DNA from: Bacteroidales bacterium
Lineage (GTDB): Bacteria; Bacteroidota; Bacteroidia; Bacteroidales; GCA-2748055
DNA: 50,730 nt
NCBI GenBank assembly: GCA_021740585.1
Contig: JAIOZM010000022.1
Span: forward strand, 1-50,730
Reading direction: 5' to 3'
Each line of letters starts with the position of its first letter. Positions within the stretch are counted from its first letter, which is position 1. The notes beneath the pieces are model-generated. The model was not told the DNA's origin. It did not search any database and was given only the letters and a program-made list of their open reading frames with translations. Position numbers and translations under genes: made by a program. Below, one piece after another: positions 1 to 10,000 of the stretch.

Positions 1-3
1 GCT

Positions 4-1654
4 ATCCATAGCCGTCAGGCTAAGAGGTAAGTGGCTGGTAATTAAAGGTTTTTCAAGAGAGAGGTCAAGATCATTCTTTTTGCGTATTAGTATGGGAGTA
101 TTTGAACTTTATAAACGAACTCCAAAATAAGTATGAGAGTATATTCGGCAAGACGTCTTTATTGCGGATAGCCAAAGAATGCGGGTATTGCAAAAGAGCT
201 ACAGAGAAGCTTACACCCGAAGTGTTCATTGACATAGTTCTATATTGTGCCAGCTCTATCGAAAAAATTAGTTTAGAGCAGGCTTGTAGTGAGATTTCCG
301 ACTTGCATGGTATTGAAATCAAAAAGCAATCGCTTGACGGGCGTTTCCATCAAGGAGCTTTGGATTTTATTTTATTGTTGCTTTCAGAAGTGGTCAAAAA
401 TCAGCTATTAGCAGAAATAGAGCCTGGCTTCCTGAAAGGATTTAACCGGGTACGGCTTATTGATTCGACAAAATTTAATATTCCCAAAGACCTTAAGGAT
501 ATTTTTAAAGGTTTTAATGGCAGGGGCATTAATTCAGCAGGTGTAAGTATCCAATATGAATTTGATATTAAGCAAGGAGAAATAATTAACCTTCAATTAT
601 TTGGAGCAACTAAATCTGATAGTAAATATGCTGAAGAAACCGTTGAAAGCATAATGGCAAATGATCTTCTAATACGTGATTTAGGCTATTATAGGACAAC
701 GACACTGAAGAATATACATTTGAAAGGCGCATTTTTTATTAGTCGGTTGAATGCAAAAGCTGATGTTTATAAAGAAAATGATGCTGGCGAACTAACCAAA
801 ATAAGTTTTTCGGAACTATACAATAGAATGATAGCAACTAAAAGCAACGAGCTTGAAATTGAAGTTTATCTGGGTAAAACCAAGCAACTACCAGTACGTT
901 TGATCGTAAATCTAATGCCTGAAGAAATATATAATAGGCGGGTAAAAAAACTTGACAATTATAACAAAGCCAATGGCCATAAAACAACTAAAGAAATTAA
1001 AGACCGTATGAGGTTCAATTTGTTTATTTCCAATATTGCTGCTGATATTATGCCGAATGAAAAAATAAGTATACTATATAAAATCCGGTGGCAGATAGAG
1101 TTGGTATTTAAATGCTGGAAATCACATATGGGAATTGACAAGCTGCAAAAAATGAAATATGAGCGATTTTCAACAATTCTTTATGCCAAGTTATTATTGA
1201 TAATAATTAACAACGAAATAATAAACAATATTCGCTGTAAGTTTTATCGTGTAAAAAATAAATTATTAAGTATGGTAAAATGCATAAAAACAATGAGAAA
1301 ACACAGTTGCTTGACAAGAGAAATGATTTTGGCTCCAGAATCGGTTAACAATATTATTAATTGTATAGAGAAAAAATTTAAAAGCAATCACTGGCAAGAT
1401 AAGCGAAAAAATCGTGTAGGTTTAACAGAAATAATGCAGCTATTCACCAGTAATTCAGATAATTATGCTATATTTAAGAAAGAAACAAGGGGTTGCACCC
1501 GTAAAGCACAACCCCTTAATTATAAACAACTTAAGTTCTTTGTTATTATGAGTAAAATTAATCATCAATGCCCTATTTTCCAAGAAAGTGGGGTTAAAAA
1601 CGTATACTCATTGATAATCAAATAGATACGAATTTAAGCCTGACGGCTATGGAT
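4..1654 (+). mobile_element. Complete IS4-type insertion sequence
   Basis: The element is bounded by perfect 18-bp terminal inverted repeats: ATCCATAGCCGTCAGGCT at 4-21 and its reverse complement at 1637-1654. One transposase gene fills the interior. Only three bases (GCT) of left flank are visible. The right flank begins TGCT, so a 4-bp duplication is possible, but a duplication cannot be established from three bases. The element lies directly beside an array of CGCAAAGG words (1666 onward). The terminal repeats and an intact reading frame suggest a recent or still mobile copy. Confidence 0.9.
102..1625 (+). CDS. IS4-family DDE transposase
   Basis: The 507-residue protein cuts and joins the ends of the surrounding insertion sequence. 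The DDE acids are visible: the first Asp in the motif RLIDSTKFNIP (about residue 120), the second in IRDLGYY (about residue 200), and the Glu in YKIRWQIELVFKCWK near residue 330. That last stretch fits the Y-(2)-R-(3)-E-(6)-K signature of IS4-type transposases. The frame opens with TTG at 102; an ATG at 92 is in another frame, so either TTG is the true start or expression is kept low by a poor start. The length is usual for the family and there is no internal stop, so the copy looks functional. It runs to within 30 bp of the right inverted repeat. Confidence 0.92.
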   Translation: MNFINELQNKYESIFGKTSLLRIAKECGYCKRATEKLTPEVFIDIVLYCASSIEKISLEQACSEISDLHGIEIKKQSLDGRFHQGALDFILLLLSEVVKNQLLAEIEPGFLKGFNRVRLIDSTKFNIPKDLKDIFKGFNGRGINSAGVSIQYEFDIKQGEIINLQLFGATKSDSKYAEETVESIMANDLLIRDLGYYRTTTLKNIHLKGAFFISRLNAKADVYKENDAGELTKISFSELYNRMIATKSNELEIEVYLGKTKQLPVRLIVNLMPEEIYNRRVKKLDNYNKANGHKTTKEIKDRMRFNLFISNIAADIMPNEKISILYKIRWQIELVFKCWKSHMGIDKLQKMKYERFSTILYAKLLLIIINNEIINNIRCKFYRVKNKLLSMVKCIKTMRKHSCLTREMILAPESVNNIINCIEKKFKSNHWQDKRKNRVGLTEIMQLFTSNSDNYAIFKKETRGCTRKAQPLNYKQLKFFVIMSKINHQCPIFQESGVKNVYSLIIK

Positions 1655-1665
1655 TGCTATCGGGA

Positions 1666-1790
1666 CGCAAAGGAAATACGCAAAGGACGCAAAATTTTGT
1701 TATTGAAGACGCTAATTTTTACCACATCACCAGATTATCACCAGACTCTCCTCCTTGCGCTCCTAGCGAAACCCCCTTGGAACCCTTGCG
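1666..1790. repeat. Inverted arrays of CGCAAAGG/CCTTGCG words
   Basis: Next to the insertion sequence are three direct words, CGCAAAGG at 1666 and 1679 and CGCAAAA at 1688. They are followed about 60 bp later by the inverted form CCTTGCG at 1753 and 1784, with a related AGCG word between. The stretch has no gene and ends just past the 3' end of cca. The layout (direct words, spacer, inverted words) resembles the CTCTGTG array at 48177-48262. Function unknown. Confidence 0.5.
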
Positions 1791-1849
1791 GTTAAAACCT
1801 CTCCTTTTTCATCACACCATCCTTGGCAGGTTCAGGAATCACCACACCA

Positions 1850-3244
1850 TCACAACCCCTTCTCCTTTCCCAACTTCAACATCAACTCCCAGGCAGCATC
1901 CCTTTCATTCGGTATTTCTCCTTCAAGAATTGCTTCTTTAATGGCATCTTTTATTTCTCCAACAATGGGTCCGGGTGGAATATTAAATTCTTTGATAATC
2001 TCTTCTCCTCTTACCGGAGGCTGGAAATTCCGAATAGAGTCTTTTTCTTCAATTTCCTTTATCTTTTCTCTTACGTGACGAAAATTATTAAGGTATTTCT
2101 CAACCTTCAGATCATTTTTAGATGTAATATCAGCTTCACACAACAGCATCAGATTATCAATATCATCCCCGGCTTCGAACATCATTCTGCGAATGGCAGA
2201 ATCGCTTACAAAATCCTCGACAAGTGCAATAGGTCTCAGATGAAGCAAAACCATCTTCTGAACAAATTTCATTTTTTCATTTAAAGGCAGCTTCAGTCCT
2301 TTAAATATTCTATAGACCATTTTTGAACCCACGAAATCGTGTCCATGAAATGTCCAGCCTATTTGCGGATCAAATTTTTTGGTGGCAGGTTTTCCGATAT
2401 CGTGAAGAATAGCCGCCCATCTCAACCAGAGATCATCTGTTTTTACTGACAGGTTGTCAAGAACTTCAAGAGTGTGGTAGAAGTTGTCTTTATGTTTTTT
2501 CCCATCAACGGAGTCAACACCTTTCAGATTTTGGAATTCAGGAAAGAAAATTTGTAATAAACCTGTACTCTCCAGCATTTTGAATCCACGGGAAGGTTTT
2601 TTGGTGAGTATTATTTTATTCAGTTCGTCTGATATCCGTTCACTTGATATAATTTTCAGTCTTTCCCGGTTTTTGTATATCGATTTATAACAATCCTCAT
2701 CAATGTCAAAATCGAGACGTGTGGCAAATCTTATGGCGCGTAACATACGAAGAGGATCGTCAGAAAAGGTTTTGTCGGGATCGAGTGGTGTTCTTATAAT
2801 CCTGTCGTCCAGAGCTTTAAGTCCGTTAAAAGGATCTATTAATTCTCCAAAATCACTTTTGTTGAGCGAAAAGGCCATGGCGTTAATGGTAAAATCCCTA
2901 CGATCCTGATCATCTTTTAAACTCCCGTTTTCCACAACAGGTTTTCTGGAATTCCTGCTGTAGGATTCTTTTCTGGCACCTACAAATTCAAACTCTATCC
3001 CCTCATATTTAAACATGGCAGTTCCAAAATTCTTAAAGTAGTTCACTTTAATATGTCCCAGTTTCGCCCCCAGTTTCCTCGCAAAATCAATTCCGCTTCC
3101 TTCCACAACAATGTCGATATCCTTCCCCGGATTACCTAAAAGGCAATCGCGCACAAAGCCTCCAATAACATAAATTCTAATCCCTTCTGCTTCTGCAAAC
3201 TCAGAGAACAGCTTAAAAACCGGGACATCTAGACATCTCTTCAT
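1850..3244 (-). CDS. cca: CCA tRNA nucleotidyltransferase with HD domain
   Basis: This enzyme builds or repairs the CCA 3' end of tRNAs without a template. The N-terminal nucleotidyltransferase head shows the G-G motif in YVIGGFVRDCLLG followed by the metal-binding acids of KDIDIVVEG. A tRNA-binding middle region follows (SDDPLRMLRAIRFATRL). An HD phosphohydrolase-type domain with WAAILHDIGKPATK lies near the middle of the protein. Length is normal for the bacterial CCA/poly(A) polymerase family with an HD domain. The frame could begin at 3280 (12 residues longer), but the Met at 3244 matches the usual family N-terminus better. It is monocistronic and divergent from the thioredoxin gene. A pure poly(A) polymerase is the alternative, less likely in this phylum. 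Confidence 0.9.
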   Translation of the reverse strand: MKRCLDVPVFKLFSEFAEAEGIRIYVIGGFVRDCLLGNPGKDIDIVVEGSGIDFARKLGAKLGHIKVNYFKNFGTAMFKYEGIEFEFVGARKESYSRNSRKPVVENGSLKDDQDRRDFTINAMAFSLNKSDFGELIDPFNGLKALDDRIIRTPLDPDKTFSDDPLRMLRAIRFATRLDFDIDEDCYKSIYKNRERLKIISSERISDELNKIILTKKPSRGFKMLESTGLLQIFFPEFQNLKGVDSVDGKKHKDNFYHTLEVLDNLSVKTDDLWLRWAAILHDIGKPATKKFDPQIGWTFHGHDFVGSKMVYRIFKGLKLPLNEKMKFVQKMVLLHLRPIALVEDFVSDSAIRRMMFEAGDDIDNLMLLCEADITSKNDLKVEKYLNNFRHVREKIKEIEEKDSIRNFQPPVRGEEIIKEFNIPPGPIVGEIKDAIKEAILEGEIPNERDAAWELMLKLGKEKGL

Positions 3245-3397
3245 ATGTATATATGACAAAAAGTAATTAATTAATGACAAAATTACAATTATTTAGAAAG
3301 AATCGGGTAAAACAAGCACAAAAAGCGAATGGTATGGTAATTGCAAATTATTGTCGTAACTTGATATTTGAAATATTATAAATTTAACAATAAAATA

Positions 3398-3754
3398 ATG
3401 ATTGAACATTTAACAGCGGAAACATTTAAGCAAAAAGTATTTAACTATGCTGATAACAAAGAGTGGAAATATGAGGGAGATATACCTTGTATGATTGATT
3501 TTTATGCCGATTGGTGTCAGCCATGTAAAATGGTAGCTCCTGTACTTGAAGAATTACAAAAGGAGTATGATGGTAAGATAGTAATCTATAAGGTGAATAC
3601 AGAGAGTGAAAGGGAGCTGGCAGGAGTTTTTGGAATACAAAGTATCCCATCTCTTTTATTTGTACCTAAAGATGAACAACCTCAAATGGCCATGGGAGCT
3701 CTTCCTAAAGAGACCTTTGTTAAGGCTATTAATGATGTGTTGAAAGTAGCGTAA
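3398..3754 (+). CDS. Thioredoxin
   Basis: A small cytoplasmic disulfide reductase. The redox site reads DWCQPCKMVAP, so the dipeptide between the cysteines is Gln-Pro, not the common Gly-Pro; this changes redox potential in studied thioredoxins. The cis-proline motif is present as IQSIPSLLF. There is no signal peptide, consistent with a cytosolic location. The open frame extends upstream to an ATG at 3368 that adds MKYYKFNNKI; the Met at 3398 (MIEHLTAETF) gives the usual thioredoxin length of about 118 residues and was chosen. A strong intrinsic terminator follows 27 bp after the stop, so the gene ends its transcript. Which thioredoxin role it serves (general or specialised) cannot be told. 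Confidence 0.9.
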   Translation: MIEHLTAETFKQKVFNYADNKEWKYEGDIPCMIDFYADWCQPCKMVAPVLEELQKEYDGKIVIYKVNTESERELAGVFGIQSIPSLLFVPKDEQPQMAMGALPKETFVKAINDVLKVA

Positions 3755-3780
3755 ATATCTATAAATGATATATTAAGAAG

Positions 3781-3815
3781 GGCTGTCTCAAAGGTGAGAC
3801 AGCCTCTTTTTTTAA
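3781..3815 (+). terminator. Intrinsic terminator after thioredoxin
   Basis: A perfect 10-bp stem, GGCTGTCTCA at 3781-3790 and TGAGACAGCC at 3795-3804, encloses a 4-nt loop and is followed by a T-rich run (CTTTTTTT). The same GGCTGTCTCA word recurs near 15503 and, shortened, in the dnaK terminator. Confidence 0.92.
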
Positions 3816-4190
3816 TTTATGCCCCTCATGCCGGGGCGGGCATTTATTTTTCTGTCCCAAATGCTTCGCCCCGCTACGCTAATCTTTTTCCATAAGGCCA
3901 CCGCTGTCAAGCCTAGTGTTGCTGACGTCGATTTATAGTAATTCTGACGATTAATTTGCGGCTTTATTCCGATGAATCAATGCGAAAGCGTGGCCTGAAA
4001 GACATCGGCAAAATTAGACGAAACCCGTGTTTGGAGTATTGAAAGAAGCAGAACCAGCCGGTTTCGAACACGCGAGTATCTCATTCAGGGTTATGGCAAT
4101 ATGAGCTATCTTCAGCCTGAAGGACTGACATAAAATATACACAATTTTGATTAATTGAATTGGTCAACAAATTAGTTCTATGTTTAAAAA
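3816..4190. other. Gene-free stretch with decayed sequence
   Basis: About 375 bp without an intact gene. It opens with a G+C-rich imperfect hairpin at roughly 3821-3843 (TGCCCCTC paired with GGGGCGGGCA). Around 3985-4133 short runs of protein-like sequence appear in different frames (for example REYLIQGYGNMSYLQPEGLT ending at a stop near 4133), which suggests a remnant of a lost gene. I could not recognise the family. Confidence 0.4.
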
Positions 4191-4195
4191 AACAT

Positions 4196-4203
4196 TATAT
4201 TTG
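4196..4203 (+). promoter_or_regulatory. Promoter -7 element for thiamine receptor
   Basis: TATATTTG matches the Bacteroidota primary-sigma -7 consensus TAnnTTTG and sits 18 bp upstream of the TPP aptamer. No good TTG is seen at the -33 position, so the promoter may be weak. Confidence 0.55.
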
Positions 4204-4220
4204 CACTCAATATCATAAAA

Positions 4221-4307
4221 TCTCTAAGGGGGTGCCTTAATAAAACGGGCTGAGATCATACCCTTAGAACCTGATTCGGATAATGCCGACGAAGGGAAAT
4301 TTGGAGA
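4221..4307 (+). ncRNA. TPP riboswitch (THI element)
   Basis: The conserved thiamine pyrophosphate aptamer is clear: GGGGTGCC at 4228-4235, GGGCTGAGATCATACCC at 4247-4263, GAACCTGATTCGGATAATGC at 4267-4286, then CGACGAAGGGAA. A closing P1 stem can form between TCTCTAA (4221-4227) and TTTGGAGA (4300-4307). The first possible start codon lies only 6 nt after P1, and no terminator hairpin fits in between, so control by blocking translation initiation is more likely than attenuation. In Bacteroidota such elements precede thiamine synthesis and transport genes. Confidence 0.95.
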
Positions 4308-4313
4308 AATCAA

Positions 4314-6758
4314 GTGAAATATCTTTTATTAAAATCAATTATGTTAAGAGCATTTTTAATGTCTGTACTATTAATTAGTGCAAGTCAGAGTTATGCGCAA
4401 TTCAGTTTGTCTGGTATTGTGCTTGATGAAAAATCTAATCCGCTAGTGGGAGCCAGTGTTTATTTTAGCGATTCTAATATGGGTAAAATTACCGGAAAGT
4501 CCGGCAAATTTGAGTTCCGGAATCTTAAGGCCGGAAACGTTCAGCTCAATGTTTCTTTCGTTGGATACGAAACCTTCCGTAAGGAAATTACTATTGAAGG
4601 GAATATGGATATTCAGATTCAAATACACAAGTCAAATTTCCTTATGGATGAGGTGGTTGTAAAATCAATCAGGGCAGGAGAGAATGATCCGGTAGCTATG
4701 AGCATAATGAAAAAGGAGGATATTGAGGTTAAAAATTTAGGTCATGATATTCCAACACTCTTGTCGCTGAGTCCTTCGATAGTATCAACTTCTGATGCGG
4801 GTCATGGAATAGGATATTCCGGATTCCGGATTCGGGGTACCGATGCTAATCGAATAAATATAACTGTAGATGGTATTCCTCTCAACGATTCTGAGTCGCA
4901 TGGTGTTTGGTGGGTTAATATGCCGGATCTGGCCACATCCATTGAAGACATTCAAATTCAAAGAGGGGTGGGGACATCGACCAATGGTGCTGCTGCTTTT
5001 GGGGCAAGTGTGAATTTTCAGACTATGGGTCTGGAAAAAGAAGCTTATACCCGGGTGGATGCGGGTTACGGTTCCTTCAATACTTATAAAACAGCTGTGT
5101 CGATAGGCACAGGATTGATAGATGAGCATTTTAGTTTCAACCTCCGGCTTTCTGATATTCATTCTGATGGATTTATCGACAGGGCAAGAAGCGATCTGAA
5201 TTCCTATTATTTTTCGGCTACCTACCATGATGAGAAGACATTGATAAAATTTAAAAATTTTAGTGGTACAGAAGAGGTATATCAGGCATGGGGAGGAGTT
5301 CCTTCCGAATTGTTGGAGACAAATCCTACCTACAATCCTATGGGAGAATATACCGATTCTGCCGGACAGAAGAAATATTATGTTAATCAAATAGATCATT
5401 ACAAGCAGCAACATTATCACTTATCTGCTTCAAGGACTCTTTCCTCCACACTTAGTTTTAACACAGCATTGCACTATACAAAAGGTGCCGGATACTATGA
5501 AGAATACAAGGAAGATGCAGCATTGTTAAATTATAATATAGATAATTTCTTGATGGGTGGTGAGTTAATAGAAAACACCGATTTAATCAGGCAAAAATGG
5601 CTGGATAATGATTTTTACGGCATGATATTTTCTTTTAATTACCTTCAGGAAAACTACAATGCAAGTGTAGGTGGAAGCGTGAATAATTATTCGGGGGTTC
5701 ATTTTGGTGAAGTAATTTGGGCAAGTGCAGCCGGATATTCTGAGAAAGGTCATCGCTGGTATAATAATACCGGATCAAAGCCGGAATTCAATTTATACGC
5801 AAAGTTGAACTACAATCTTAATCCCTCAGTTAATCTTTACGGGGATATGCAAATGCGAAAAATCGATTATGAAATTAACGGGATTGATGACGATTTGCGT
5901 GATATTAGTCAAACCCATCATTTTTTATTTCTGAATCCCAAAATGGGAGTGAATTACCGACCTAATGCAGAAAACAGGATTTTCGCTTCTTTTTCTATTG
6001 CCAACAGGGAACCTAACCGAAGTAATTTTGTTGATGCAGATCCAGCTCAGACTATGCCTCAATTTGAAACGTTGTACGATTATGAAGTCGGACATCAGTG
6101 GATGGGAGATTATTTCAGAACGGAGATAAATTTGTTTTATATGGATTATACCAATCAGCTGGTTTTAACCGGAGAAATTAATGATGTCGGTGCTGCGATT
6201 ATGACGAATGTTAAGGACAGCTACAGGGCTGGAATTGAATTATCAGCAGCATTAAATTTTAGCAAATATTACAGATGGCAGGGTAATTTCACTTTAAGCC
6301 GGAATAAAATTATTAATATGACTTCCTTTGTGGATAACTGGGACTATTGGAATGATCCGGTTAATGAAGTTTACCAATATGAAAGCGAGCTTGAAAATAC
6401 CGATATTGCCTTTTCTCCCTTTCTCACGGCAGGAAGTTTTTTCAGCCTTAATGCTACAGATAACCTCCAATTTAACCTTCAGTCAAAATTCGTAAGCAAG
6501 CAATTTACCGATAATAGTTCTTCCAATCAAAGAGCTTTGGATTCCTGGTTTGTAAACGATCTTATCATCAGATATCAGATTGAAACCAAAACTTTCGCGG
6601 GTATTGATTTTAAATTTATGATCGTAAATTTATTCAATCATAAGTATGAATCGAACGCTTGGGTTTACAGATATTATGCAGGAGAATATTTGCAAATGGA
6701 TGGGTTTTATCCCCAGGCAGGAATTCATGTTATGTCAGGAATAACTCTCAACTTCTGA
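4314..6758 (+). CDS. TonB-dependent receptor, predicted thiamine uptake
   Basis: An 814-residue outer-membrane receptor. A signal peptide ends at SYAQ. A carboxypeptidase-like regulatory domain follows (about residues 30-110: LSGIVLDEKSNPLVGASVYF). Then come a plug (about 115-240, with FRIRGTDANRINITVDGIPL) and a beta-barrel ending in the aromatic terminus ITLNF. It follows a TPP riboswitch, which points to thiamine or a thiamine precursor as the ligand; comparative genomics has named such riboswitch-controlled receptors Omr1. The usual partners (inner-membrane PnuT and a thiamine pyrophosphokinase) are not next to it. The start is GTG at 4314 or ATG at 4341 (MLRAFLMSVLL), both giving a usable signal peptide. 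The substrate is inferred from regulation alone. Confidence 0.9.
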   Translation: MKYLLLKSIMLRAFLMSVLLISASQSYAQFSLSGIVLDEKSNPLVGASVYFSDSNMGKITGKSGKFEFRNLKAGNVQLNVSFVGYETFRKEITIEGNMDIQIQIHKSNFLMDEVVVKSIRAGENDPVAMSIMKKEDIEVKNLGHDIPTLLSLSPSIVSTSDAGHGIGYSGFRIRGTDANRINITVDGIPLNDSESHGVWWVNMPDLATSIEDIQIQRGVGTSTNGAAAFGASVNFQTMGLEKEAYTRVDAGYGSFNTYKTAVSIGTGLIDEHFSFNLRLSDIHSDGFIDRARSDLNSYYFSATYHDEKTLIKFKNFSGTEEVYQAWGGVPSELLETNPTYNPMGEYTDSAGQKKYYVNQIDHYKQQHYHLSASRTLSSTLSFNTALHYTKGAGYYEEYKEDAALLNYNIDNFLMGGELIENTDLIRQKWLDNDFYGMIFSFNYLQENYNASVGGSVNNYSGVHFGEVIWASAAGYSEKGHRWYNNTGSKPEFNLYAKLNYNLNPSVNLYGDMQMRKIDYEINGIDDDLRDISQTHHFLFLNPKMGVNYRPNAENRIFASFSIANREPNRSNFVDADPAQTMPQFETLYDYEVGHQWMGDYFRTEINLFYMDYTNQLVLTGEINDVGAAIMTNVKDSYRAGIELSAALNFSKYYRWQGNFTLSRNKIINMTSFVDNWDYWNDPVNEVYQYESELENTDIAFSPFLTAGSFFSLNATDNLQFNLQSKFVSKQFTDNSSSNQRALDSWFVNDLIIRYQIETKTFAGIDFKFMIVNLFNHKYESNAWVYRYYAGEYLQMDGFYPQAGIHVMSGITLNF

Positions 6759-7044
6759 TATTTTATTCCTAAACCTTTTGTTTTACAGGGCTTAAGGTAT
6801 AAAACCAATTGAGAGTTCAGCCTTCAAGTACCTTTCTGATGCTGTTTAATTGTTAAACCCATGTTGTCTGCTTACTACCATACTCCGTAAGCCCATACCC
6901 CTGTTTCTTTACTACTTCACCAGTTAGCTATGATTTTTCAAACGGGAGATTCTTAAAATAGATTTAATTTTAAAAACTAATTCATTATTTATTGAACATA
7001 ATTAACTATTTTTCAAGTCTAATTTATTCAGATTTATACGTATC

Positions 7045-10000
7045 ATGACCCACACAGAAGTTAGGATATTAATTTGTGGAAATAGCAGGATTAGCGAGCA
7101 AATTCTTGACAGTTTGAAGAATAAGCTCCATGCTTATAAGTATCAGATTGTTAATGAGTTTGATGAAATGAAAAAGGGCTTGGTTGAGTTTTCTCCAAAT
7201 GTTATCGTCTTCAACTATGGACATAAAGCTTTTAATTGTAATGCCATAATAGCATTTCTGGATGAAGCTCAAAATGAAGTTCCAATTTTTGTAGTTAGTG
7301 AAAATTTAGATGAAACAGAAGCGGAGCTTTGCTTTAAATCGGGTGTTTTAGAAGTCCTTGATATAAAGGAGCTATATAAATTGCCCCATATACTTAAAGA
7401 ATTGTTTTTATCTCACGACAGGAGCGTGGATAAAATTATTTCTGAGAATGGATCTCACCATGACTCCATTTATAAATCAGTTTATGATGCTGCAAACGAT
7501 GCAATATTTATTCATAATTCAAAAACTTTTGGTCTTATCGATGTAAATCCAAAAGCAGTTGAAATGTATGGATATACCAAAGATGAATTATTAAAATTAC
7601 GGATTGGTGATATTAGTGATTCCGAGATGGGTTTCACTACTGAATTGGGGAAGAAATATGCCATTGAGGCCATTCAGAAGGGTGAGGTTTCAATGGAGTG
7701 GAGGGCTAAAAAGAAAAGTGGTATTACATTTTGGGTTTATGTAACAATTAAACCCATTGTTGTGGCAGGTCAGCCATTCCTGATGGCCATTGTTAGGGAT
7801 ATTGATAATGTTAAAAGTGTTGAATCTTCTCTTACATCAGCCCGTGAACAATATGAGGCGCTTACCAAGAATTCGCCGGATATTATAATGAGATTCGATA
7901 CCAATCTCCGGCATATTTATGTCAATGCCGGTGTAAAGGAAATGTTCGGGCTCGATCCGGAGGTTTTTTTAAACAAAACACATAAAGAAATGAATATTTT
8001 CCCTGATCATATGTGTGATTTTTGGGAAGATAGCATTCAAAAAGTTTTTGATGAAGCTAAACCCAATAAGGTTTTCTTTTCGATTAAAGGATTGGATGGG
8101 GATGTGGATTTGGAATGGAGACTGTATCCGGAAACTGCTGGAAAAGAAAAAGTTGTGTCTGTATTAGGAATGGCCAGAGATATTACCGAAAACAAACGTC
8201 AGGAGAGAATTCAAAAAGTATTATTTGAAATAACCACTGCGGTAAATACTACAAACGATTTGAATGATTTCTTCTTACATATTCAACAATCACTTAATGC
8301 CGTGATTGACACAAAGAATTGTTACATAGCTCTATACGATGAAAATACTGATACTTTAAGCTTGCCATTTCATAAAGATGAGAAGGACACTTTTAAGGAG
8401 TTTCCAGCTGGTAAAACTACTACGGCCTATGTAATCAGAACCGGAAAATCACAATTGCTTGACATAGAAAAGATAAATGAGCTTACAGAGAAGGGTGAGA
8501 TCGAGCCAATTGGAGCCGCTTCTTTGTACTGGCTTGGAGTTCCTCTTAAAATATCAGACAAAACTATTGGTGTATTCGTGGTTCAGAGCTACGATGAAAA
8601 CGTAGTATATACACAGGATGATGTCAAAATCCTTGAGTTTGTCTCCGATCAGATTGCCAGAGCTATTGAAAGAAAGAAAGCACAGGATGAATTAAAAGCA
8701 AATGAAGAAAGACAAAGAAGCATTGTTGAGTCTTCCCCCGATGGTATAGTTATGATTGATATGGAAGGAAATTTTTTAGAATATAATTCCAGTTTTATCG
8801 ATCTTATTGGAGTGGAAAATAAGAAGCTTGTCAGAGATAAGAATATAATTCAATATATTGTAAAAGAGGATGTAATGAAGTTTCGGAATCTTCTGTACGA
8901 TACCTTACAAAATAACTTTTCTAAAAACATTGAACTTAGAATGAAGCGAAAGGGTGGTCGTGAATTTTTTGCCGAAGCTTCAATGGGTTTGATTCAAAAT
9001 CAAGGCAGAAAAGAAAGTAGTTTTGTGATTACAGTTAAAAATATAAATGAGAGAAAGAATTACGAATATAATTTGAAATTGGCAAAAACGAAGGCTGAGG
9101 AGTCTGATAAACTAAAAACTGCTTTCTTGTCAAATATGTCTCATGAGATACGTACACCAATGAATGCAATAATTGGTTTTGCTGAGCTTCTATCAACTGT
9201 TGGGGATGACGAGCAGCTGAAGATGGATTTTATAAGCCAGATAAACCATGGTGCTGATACTCTGATGCGACTAATTGAGGATATAATTGATATTTCTAAA
9301 ATTGAGGCTGGAGAAATTAAAATATTTAAAACAGAATTTAGTCTTAGGCCGGTATTGGATGATATTCATCAATTGTTTTTAACATCTCTTGACCGGCAAG
9401 GGAAAAAGCATCTGAATATTGAAATTGACAATAATGGTTATAATTCTTCCATTAAATTAAATACGGATGAGTTTAGACTAAGACAAATATTTTCTAATCT
9501 GCTCAATAATGCAATTAAGTTTACCGATAAAGGACAAATAAGATTTGGTATAAAGGAAAAAACGAATTCCTTGCTTGTGTTTTATGTGAAGGATACCGGA
9601 ATTGGAATTGCTGAGGAAAATCAGAAATTAATCTTTGAAAGATTCCGTCAGGGTCATGAAAATAAAAATCAATTTTATGGTGGAACAGGAATAGGTTTAT
9701 CCATTTCAAAACACCTTATTGAGCAAATGGGAGGGAAAATTAACTTGATATCCAAACAGAATCAAGGAGCTGAATTTGTTTTTAGTCTTCCATATTTCGA
9801 TGAAAATTCAAACGAAAAAAGAGATCCCGTGCGTCAATTGTTTGAAGAAAAGAACTGGCAAGGAAGAAAAATTATAATAGCGGAGGATGAAGATTCCAAT
9901 TATAAATTATTATTTGAAGTACTTAAACGATCGGGAATTGATGTAATAAGGGCCAGGACAGGAAAGGAAGTTATTCAGTTGGTGTCAGAGAACGGACACT

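Noticed and set aside
1654-2284. Two plus-strand frames after the insertion sequence
   Set aside because: The first is low-complexity and falls in the repeat array; the second is antisense to the conserved cca gene.
4785-5420. 211-codon minus-strand frame
   Set aside because: Antisense to the plug and barrel of the TonB receptor, which has clear conserved motifs; chance frame.
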